Part shown: in pieces, positions 38,430 through 44,438 of the stretch
How positions within the stretch are numbered: position 1 is the stretch's first letter
Layout: each line of letters opens with the position of its first letter
NCBI GenBank assembly: GCA_017695095.1
Contig: JADILW010000062.1
Location: 1-44,438 of the forward strand
Length of the DNA: 44,438 nt
DNA from: Candidatus Cryptobacteroides avistercoris
GTDB lineage: Bacteria; Bacteroidota; Bacteroidia; Bacteroidales; UBA932
Reading direction: 5' to 3'
Notes under the pieces: generated by a model
Database searches by the model: none
What the model was told of the DNA's origin: nothing
Seen by the model: the letters and a program-made list of their open reading frames with translations, nothing else
Made by a program: the position numbers and the translations under genes

Positions 38430-39577
38430 AAGGTTCTTTTCCCGTCGAGAAGTTCGGGGGCCTCAGGACCCCGTTCTACTACTATGACCTCAGGCTGCTG
38501 CGCCGCACGCTCGAGACCATAAGGTCCTGCACCGAAGCTATCCCCGAATTCAAGGTCCATTATGCCGTCAAGGCCAACGCCAACCCCGTGCTGCTTGCCG
38601 AAATAGCCGCCGGCGGCCTCGGGGCCGACTGCGTGAGCGGAGGGGAGATTAGGGCGGCCGTGGAAGCCGGTTTCCGGCCCGGCGACATCGTCTACGCCGG
38701 AGTAGGGAAGAGCGACGCCGAGATTCTGCTCGCCCTCGAGACCGGCATATCCCGGTTCAACGTCGAATCCGCGGCGGAGCTGGAAGTCATCAGCGAACTT
38801 GCGGCCGCGGCGGGAAAGAAGGCCCCCGTAAGCCTGCGCATCAACCCCGACATCGGAGCGCACACGCATTCCAACATAACCACCGGCCTCGCCGAGAACA
38901 AGTTCGGCATCAACTACGAGCAGATGGAGGATGTGCTGCGTATGGCGCTGGAGCTGCCGGGTGTCGAATACAAGGGGCTGCATTTCCATATCGGCTCGCA
39001 GATTCTCGACATGATGGATTTCGTGGCGCTGTGCAACCGCGTCAATTCCCTGGTCGACGAACTGACCAGGGCCGGTCTGCCGGTGGGCGACATCAACGTG
39101 GGCGGCGGCCTCGGGGTGAGCTATGAGCATCCCAATCTGCTGCCCGTGCCCGATTTCAAGTCGTATTTCGAGACCTTCCGCCGCCACCTGAGGCTTCCCG
39201 CGGGCACCTGCGTGCATTTCGAGCTTGGAAGGAGCGTGGTCGCGCAGTGCGGCAGCCTGATCTCCCGAGTGCTCTACGTCAAGCAGGGCACCACGAAGCA
39301 GTTTGCTGTAGTAGACGGAAGCATGACGGAACTTATACGCCCCGCGCTCTACAAAGCCTACCACAGAATCGAGAATCTGAGTTCAGAAGGCCCTGAAGAG
39401 ATATACGACGTGGTCGGACCCGTCTGCGAGAGCTCCGACGTGTTCCTGAAGGCGGCGCATCTCAACAAGTGCAGTCGCGGAGACCTGCTCGCCATCCGCA
39501 GCGCCGGCGCCTACGGCGAAGCCATGGCCTCGCGCTACAACTGCCGCCCGCTCCCGGAAGCGTATTACGACAGATAA
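38423..39577 (+). CDS. lysA: Diaminopimelate decarboxylase
   Basis: TPFYYYDLRLL; VHYAVKANANPVLL; GLHFHIGSQI; DVVGPVCESSDVF. Confidence 0.95.
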   Translation: MLKGSFPVEKFGGLRTPFYYYDLRLLRRTLETIRSCTEAIPEFKVHYAVKANANPVLLAEIAAGGLGADCVSGGEIRAAVEAGFRPGDIVYAGVGKSDAEILLALETGISRFNVESAAELEVISELAAAAGKKAPVSLRINPDIGAHTHSNITTGLAENKFGINYEQMEDVLRMALELPGVEYKGLHFHIGSQILDMMDFVALCNRVNSLVDELTRAGLPVGDINVGGGLGVSYEHPNLLPVPDFKSYFETFRRHLRLPAGTCVHFELGRSVVAQCGSLISRVLYVKQGTTKQFAVVDGSMTELIRPALYKAYHRIENLSSEGPEEIYDVVGPVCESSDVFLKAAHLNKCSRGDLLAIRSAGAYGEAMASRYNCRPLPEAYYDR

Positions 39578-39599
39578 TCTGACCGGAAACGGAGCAGAA

Positions 39600-39648
39600 A
39601 TTGCCCCGTAGCAGGCGAGAACTTGAGAAAAGCCTGCTGCGGGGCAAT
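39600..39648. terminator. Bidirectional hairpin terminator between convergent lysA and nadE
   Basis: ATTGCCCCGTAGCAGGC (39600-39616) pairs with GCCTGCTGCGGGGCAAT (39632-39648) with one G-U wobble. Confidence 0.75.
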
Positions 39649-39662
39649 CTCTGCGCAACAGT

Positions 39663-41591
39663 CTACAATTTCCACCAAGTCTCCAGGTCCGAGGGCATGC
39701 GCCAGTCGCCGCGAGGCGACAGCGACACCAATCCCACCTTGGGCCCGTCGGGCAGGCAGGAACGCTTGAACTGCTGGGCGAAGAAGCGCTTCATGAAGGT
39801 GGAGAGCCAGTGGCTCACGGTCTCCTCGTCATAACGCCCGGCGAACGCCTTGAGCGCCAGGAAAAGGATCTTCCGGGGGTTGTAGCCGCAGCGGAAGAAA
39901 TTGTACAGGAAGAAGTCGTGAAGTTCGTAGGGCCCGACCAGGTCCTCGGTCTTCTGGGCTATGCTTCCGTCGTCGGCCGCGGGCACGAGTTCCGGGCTGA
40001 TCGGAGTGTCGGCGATGTCGAGCAGCACGTCGCGCAGTTCGGAAGTGTCGCCGAAGCGGTTGTTCGCCGCCCAGACCACCAGCGTTCGCACAAGGGTCTT
40101 GGGTACGCTCACGTTGACCCCGTACATCGACATGTGGTCGCCGTTGTAGGTGCACCAGCCCAGGGCGAGTTCCGAGAGGTCGCCGGTTCCGACGACTATT
40201 CCGCCCTCCTTGCCGGCTATGTCCATGAGCAGCTGCGTGCGTTCGCGCGCCTGGCTGTTCTCGTAGGTCAGGTCGTGAACGTCCTCGTCCTGTCCGATGT
40301 CGGCGAAATGCTGGCGCACCGCCGGGAGTATGGATATTTCGCGGAAGTCAGTGCCCAGCAGCTCCATTAGCCTGGTCGAATTGTCGTGCGTGCGCCCGCT
40401 GGTGCCGAAGCCGGGCATGGTCACGGTTACGATGTTCCTGCGGGGCAGTCCGAGCTCGTCGAAGGCCAGCACGGCCACCAGCAGGGCGAGGGTGGAGTCC
40501 AGGCCGCCGGAGACGCCTATCACCGCCTTGCGGCAGCGGATGTGCTCCAGACGCGAACTCAGGCCGGCAACCTGGGATGAGAGTATCTCCCGGCAGCGCG
40601 CTGCGAGAGCTTCAGGGTCGCCCTGGGGTACGAAGGGGTGGGGTTCGACATGCCGCAGCAGCGAGGTGCAGAAGTCGGTGAGGGCCGGCTTGCCGGCGTC
40701 TCTTACCTCATATTCGGGGATGCTGCCCGCATAGCCGTAGCAGTGTTCCCTGGTGCGGAGGGTCTCCATCCTCTCGATGTCCACGTCGCCGCAGAGCAGG
40801 CTGGAGCCGCGCTGGAAACGCCGGCTTTCGGCTATCAGGGAGCCGTTTTCATATATCAGTGAGGAGCCTGCCCAGACAAGGTCCTGGGTGGATTCCCCGT
40901 AGCCGCAGGAGCAGTAGAGATAGGCTGCGAAAAGGCGGGACGAGGTGGCGGACACGAGCATCTTCCTGTATTCATGCTTCATGAGCACTTCGTTGCTGGC
41001 GGAGAGGTTGATGATCAGCTGTGCGCCGGCCAGAGCGGCCCATGAGCTCTGGGGTACGGGAGACCAGAGGTCCTGGCAGATCTCCACCCCGAACAGGGCG
41101 TTTCCCACCCTGAAGAGCTGACGGACGCCGAAAGGTATGTCCTTCTGCCCGGCGAAGTCCACGCCGACGCAGCGCCCGGGCAGCTTGTCGGCGGATTCGA
41201 ACCAGCGCGGCTCGTAGAACTCCCCGTTGCCGGCGAGGTAGGTCTTTGGAACGATTCCGATGATCTTCCCGCCCCTCGAGACCACGGCGCAGTTGTACAG
41301 CCGGCCGCGCCAGCGCATCGGTGTGCCGAACACCAGCACGCAGTCCATTCCTGCCGACATCCTCACGATGTCGGCGCAACTCTGCTCGGCCTTGTCGACG
41401 AGTGTCTGCTGGCCGAAGAGGTCGGCGCAGGTGTAGCCGGTGACGCTGAGCTCGGGGAAGGCAACTATCGAGACTCCGCGTATGACCGCGTCGTTCACTA
41501 GGTTCAGTATCTCCCTGGTGTTGGATGCAGGGTCGGCCACATGCACCCTGGGCATCGCCGCCGCCACTCTCAGAAAGCCGTAATTCTCCAT
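39663..41591 (-). CDS. nadE: Glutamine-dependent NAD+ synthetase
   Basis: N-terminal nitrilase domain (FPELSVTGYTCADLF; LFGVEICQDLW) and C-terminal synthetase (VIGVSGGLDSTLALLVAV; GTGDLSELALGWCTYNGDHMSMYGVN). Confidence 0.96.
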   Translation of the reverse strand: MENYGFLRVAAAMPRVHVADPASNTREILNLVNDAVIRGVSIVAFPELSVTGYTCADLFGQQTLVDKAEQSCADIVRMSAGMDCVLVFGTPMRWRGRLYNCAVVSRGGKIIGIVPKTYLAGNGEFYEPRWFESADKLPGRCVGVDFAGQKDIPFGVRQLFRVGNALFGVEICQDLWSPVPQSSWAALAGAQLIINLSASNEVLMKHEYRKMLVSATSSRLFAAYLYCSCGYGESTQDLVWAGSSLIYENGSLIAESRRFQRGSSLLCGDVDIERMETLRTREHCYGYAGSIPEYEVRDAGKPALTDFCTSLLRHVEPHPFVPQGDPEALAARCREILSSQVAGLSSRLEHIRCRKAVIGVSGGLDSTLALLVAVLAFDELGLPRRNIVTVTMPGFGTSGRTHDNSTRLMELLGTDFREISILPAVRQHFADIGQDEDVHDLTYENSQARERTQLLMDIAGKEGGIVVGTGDLSELALGWCTYNGDHMSMYGVNVSVPKTLVRTLVVWAANNRFGDTSELRDVLLDIADTPISPELVPAADDGSIAQKTEDLVGPYELHDFFLYNFFRCGYNPRKILFLALKAFAGRYDEETVSHWLSTFMKRFFAQQFKRSCLPDGPKVGLVSLSPRGDWRMPSDLETWWKL

Positions 41592-41681
41592 AAGTCCGTT
41601 TTTCAGGCGCTAATATACAACATCCTTGTCGGGGCGGCAAAAATTTTTGGTGCCGGGATGTTGCAAGAAAAAAATTTTTTC

Positions 41682-41689
41682 TAAATTTG
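41682..41689 (+). promoter_or_regulatory. Bacteroidota -7 element TAAATTTG (with TTG at 41661) for the glutamine synthetase leader
   Basis: TAnnTTTG match with a TTG -33-like element 18 nt upstream. Confidence 0.65.
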
Positions 41690-41709
41690 CCCCTTGAGTT
41701 TTGGAACGA

Positions 41710-41790
41710 ATGTACAGCATGAATGTATACAGCCAGCAGCAGATGCAGCAGCAGGGCCAGTCACAGGTTCTGCGTCTCTTTGCGTGCTGA
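41710..41790 (+). CDS. Putative glutamine-rich leader peptide MYSMNVYSQQQMQQQGQSQVLRLFAC
   Basis: 26-codon ORF with 8 CAG codons between promoter and terminator hairpin, upstream of glutamine synthetase; not in the supplied ORF track (too short). Confidence 0.7.
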   Translation: MYSMNVYSQQQMQQQGQSQVLRLFAC

Positions 41791-41865
41791 CCAGCCGGCA
41801 CACATGTCAGGCAGACATTCATCTTGTTGATATTCAGGCTGGCCCGGTACGGACCGGCCTTTTTT
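41791..41865 (+). promoter_or_regulatory. Putative attenuator: antiterminator (41791-41842) and terminator (41841-41865)
   Basis: CCAGCC 41791-41796 can pair with GGCTGG 41837-41842 (enclosing ATGTC/GACAT hairpin 41804-41818); terminator stem GGCCCGGT-ACGG-ACCGGCC 41841-41859 (one bulged C) followed by T6. Confidence 0.7.
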
Positions 41866-41888
41866 GTTGACATCTAATTTATACTCTT

Positions 41889-44063
41889 ATGGATAGATTT
41901 GACCTCGTTAAGGAATCCTTCGAAAAGAAGGCGGTGAAAGTGGAGAGTCCTTCGCGCAAGACCTCCGATTATTTCGGCGAACTTGTGTTCGACCGCACCA
42001 AGATGCACAAGTATCTCGACGCCGGAAGCCTCAAGGCCCTGCTGGAGTGTATCGACAACGGCATCCCCCTCGACCGCGAGACCGCCGACGGAGTTGCGCG
42101 CGGAATGAAGGAGTGGGCTATGGAGAACGGCGTAACCCACGTCACCCACTGGTTCCAGCCCCTCACCGAAGGCACGGCCGAAAAGCATGACTCCCTGATC
42201 GACTACGACGGCAAGGGCGGAGTCATCGAGACCTTCAGCGGCAAGGACCTCGTTCAGCAGGAACCCGACGCCTCGTCTTTCCCCAGCGGCGGAATCCGCG
42301 CCACCTTCGAGGCCAGAGGCTACACCGCCTGGGACCCCACCTCGCCCGTCTACATCCAGGACGACACGCTCTGCATACCCACCGTGTTCATCTCCTACAC
42401 CGGCGAGGCCCTCGACTACAAGACGCCCCTGAAACGCGCCCTCAAGGCCGTGAGCGACGCCGCACTGCCAATCTGCAGGCTCTTCGACCCCTCCGTGGGC
42501 AAGGTTTACTCCTACCTCGGATGGGAACAGGAATACTTCCTCGTGGACGAGTCTCTCTATTCGGCGCGCCCCGACCTCATGATCACCGGACGCACGCTGA
42601 TGGGCCACAATTCTTCCAAGAACCAGCAGCTCGACGACCACTACTTCGGCTCGATCCCGACCCGCGTGGCCGCCTTCATGAGAGAGCTTGAGATAGCCGG
42701 ACACCGCCTCGGAATACCTCTCAAGACCCGCCACAACGAAGTCGCCCCCAACCAGTTCGAACTCGCTCCCATCTACGGGGAGACCAATCTGTCCAACGAC
42801 CAGAACCAGATAGTGATGAACCTGATGAACAAGATCGCCCGCAAGCACGGCTTCGTGGTGCTCTTCCACGAGAAGCCTTTCGAGGGCGTGAACGGTTCGG
42901 GCAAGCACAACAACTGGTCGCTCGGCACCGACACCGGAGTCCAGCTCTTCGCCCCCGGCAAGGACCCCAACGGCAACCTGCAGTTCATCGCCTTCTTCGT
43001 CAACGTGCTCGCCGCGGTGCAGAAGCACAACGCCCTGCTCAAGGCGTCCATAGCTTCGGCCACCAACGCCTACCGCCTCGGCGCCAATGAAGCACCCCCT
43101 GCAATCGTGTCGGCCTTCCTCGGCACCACTATGACCAACGTGCTGCGCAAATTGCTCGAGGTGCCTTCCGACACCCCCATCGAGATTTCCGGCAAGAAGG
43201 GGAAGAGCGTAGGCCTGATAGAGATTCCCGAGATCTTCGTCGACAACACCGACCGCAACAGGACTTCGCCTTTCGCGTTCACCGGCAATCGTTTCGAATT
43301 CAGAGCTGTCGGGTCAAGCGCAAACTGCGCAAGCGCCATGACGACGCTCAACGCTGCCGTGGCCGAGCAGCTCACCGTCTTCAAGGCCGCGGTCGACAAG
43401 GAGCTCGCAGCCGGCAAGCCGGTCAACGTGGCGGTGATGGACGCGCTCAAGCCCATAATCGCTTCGGTTATCGACGTGGTCTGCTTCGACGGCAACGGCT
43501 ACACCGAGGAATGGAAGAAGGAGGCGGAGCGCCGCGGGCTCGACGTGGAGACCAGCGTGCCCGAGATGATAAAGGATTTCGTGAAGCCGGAATCAATCAA
43601 ACTTTTCACCTCCACGGGCGTCTACACCGAGAAGGAGCTCGAGGCCCGCAACGAAGTGAAGTGGGAGACCTATTGCAAGAAGGTTCAGATCGAGTCCCGC
43701 GTGATGGTCAGGATGGCCACCAACCACATCATCCCCGCGGTGCTGGAGTACAAGACCAAGCTGCTCAAGGACATCGCCCTCACCAAGGAGATCTTCGGCG
43801 ACACCACCAGGTGCTCCTACGAACTCGACCTGCTCGGAAAGATCAACTCCTACGTGGAGGAGGTGCATCAGAAGGCCGCCGAGATGAAGGAGGCACGCAA
43901 GAACGCCAACGCCATCGAGGACATCTACAAGAAGGCCGTTGCATATCATGAGATTGCCGAGAGTCTTGCCGACCTGCGCAAGCCTATCGACAAGCTCGAG
44001 GACATCGTCGACAACAAGATGTGGCCGCTTCCGAAATACCGCGAACTGCTGTTCATCAGCTAG
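41889..44063 (+). CDS. glnN: Glutamine synthetase type III
   Basis: 724 aa; PTVFISYTGEALDYKTPLKRAL; GWEQEYFLVDE; HNEVAPNQFELAPIY; HEKPFEGVNGSGKHNNWSLGTDTG; NRTSPFAFTGNRFEFRAVGSSANCA. Confidence 0.96.
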   Translation: MDRFDLVKESFEKKAVKVESPSRKTSDYFGELVFDRTKMHKYLDAGSLKALLECIDNGIPLDRETADGVARGMKEWAMENGVTHVTHWFQPLTEGTAEKHDSLIDYDGKGGVIETFSGKDLVQQEPDASSFPSGGIRATFEARGYTAWDPTSPVYIQDDTLCIPTVFISYTGEALDYKTPLKRALKAVSDAALPICRLFDPSVGKVYSYLGWEQEYFLVDESLYSARPDLMITGRTLMGHNSSKNQQLDDHYFGSIPTRVAAFMRELEIAGHRLGIPLKTRHNEVAPNQFELAPIYGETNLSNDQNQIVMNLMNKIARKHGFVVLFHEKPFEGVNGSGKHNNWSLGTDTGVQLFAPGKDPNGNLQFIAFFVNVLAAVQKHNALLKASIASATNAYRLGANEAPPAIVSAFLGTTMTNVLRKLLEVPSDTPIEISGKKGKSVGLIEIPEIFVDNTDRNRTSPFAFTGNRFEFRAVGSSANCASAMTTLNAAVAEQLTVFKAAVDKELAAGKPVNVAVMDALKPIIASVIDVVCFDGNGYTEEWKKEAERRGLDVETSVPEMIKDFVKPESIKLFTSTGVYTEKELEARNEVKWETYCKKVQIESRVMVRMATNHIIPAVLEYKTKLLKDIALTKEIFGDTTRCSYELDLLGKINSYVEEVHQKAAEMKEARKNANAIEDIYKKAVAYHEIAESLADLRKPIDKLEDIVDNKMWPLPKYRELLFIS

Positions 44064-44083
44064 TTCCGCAGCAGCCATACACA

Positions 44084-44119
44084 AAGGGCGGCGTCAGACT
44101 CTCATCTGGCGCCGCCCTT
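44084..44119 (+). terminator. Hairpin terminator downstream of glutamine synthetase
   Basis: AAGGGCGGCGTCAGA (44084-44098) pairs with TCTGGCGCCGCCCTT (44105-44119) with one G-U; followed by GTTTTC. Confidence 0.75.
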
Positions 44120-44144
44120 GTTTTCTGATATTGTGCCGCCGGGA

Positions 44145-44438
44145 CTAGAATTCCAGGCCTATGGATAGCTTGGGCATGAAGCCGAAAGCGGTGCCGCCTG
44201 TCACCGGGTAGGAGAAGGTGGTCAGGCCGAGGGTCAGATTGAGACCCAGATTCTCGTTGAAGGTCCAGGCCCAGCCGGCGTGGGGCTCGAATTCGGCCGC
44301 TTTGGAAAAACGGTTCCCGGGTGCGTCACCGTTCAGGGGACCCATACATCCGAACTTGAAGCCGACCACCGGGGTACTGTTCTTCTTCAGGATATAAGCC
44401 TTGTACTCCATGAAGATGTGGGCGAAAGGTGGTGTGGC
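44145..44438 (-). CDS. Outer-membrane beta-barrel-like protein, C-terminal part (truncated by window edge)
   Basis: Frame stays open to 44438; ends ...GGTAFGFMPKLSIGLEF* with alternating hydrophobic pattern and terminal aromatic typical of OM beta-barrels. Confidence 0.6.
   Translation of the reverse strand, partial: ATPPFAHIFMEYKAYILKKNSTPVVGFKFGCMGPLNGDAPGNRFSKAAEFEPHAGWAWTFNENLGLNLTLGLTTFSYPVTGGTAFGFMPKLSIGLEF

Overview
Chromosomal window from a high-GC member of the Bacteroidota, probably Bacteroidales (inferred from gene content and many TAnnTTTG -7 promoter elements). It is mostly conserved metabolism. In order: MTA/SAH nucleosidase (truncated at the left edge) divergent from luxS; ZIP transporter; YgjP-like metalloprotease; GuaD-like deaminase; HAD phosphatase; TetR regulator plus membrane protein; DUF3737-like protein; CusCBA/Czc-type RND heavy-metal efflux operon; gdhA; a receiver-domain/PEP-synthase-like ATP-grasp fusion; Cof-type HAD; asd; thrA; a long ilvD-ilvB-ilvN-ilvC-leuA-leuC-leuD-leuA2-leuB-ilvE-aminotransferase-metX cluster; O-acetyltransferase; DUF1349-like protein; lysC; lysA; nadE; type III glutamine synthetase; and a truncated outer-membrane protein. 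No CRISPR array, IS element, prophage, rRNA or tRNA was recognised. Two non-coding signals stand out. (1) Upstream of glutamine synthetase there is a 26-codon ORF with 8 Gln codons (MYSMNVYSQQQMQQQGQSQVLRLFAC), followed by a competing hairpin pair and a terminator hairpin with T6. This has the layout of a ribosome-mediated, glutamine-sensing transcription attenuator. (2) There is a family of structured intergenic repeats, three complete and one apparent deletion relic. Each has a related 59-nt core with compensatory inner hairpins, enclosed by long inverted-repeat arms of unrelated sequence. All lie just 3' of a stop codon in the orientation of the upstream gene. All alignments and pairings were done by eye.
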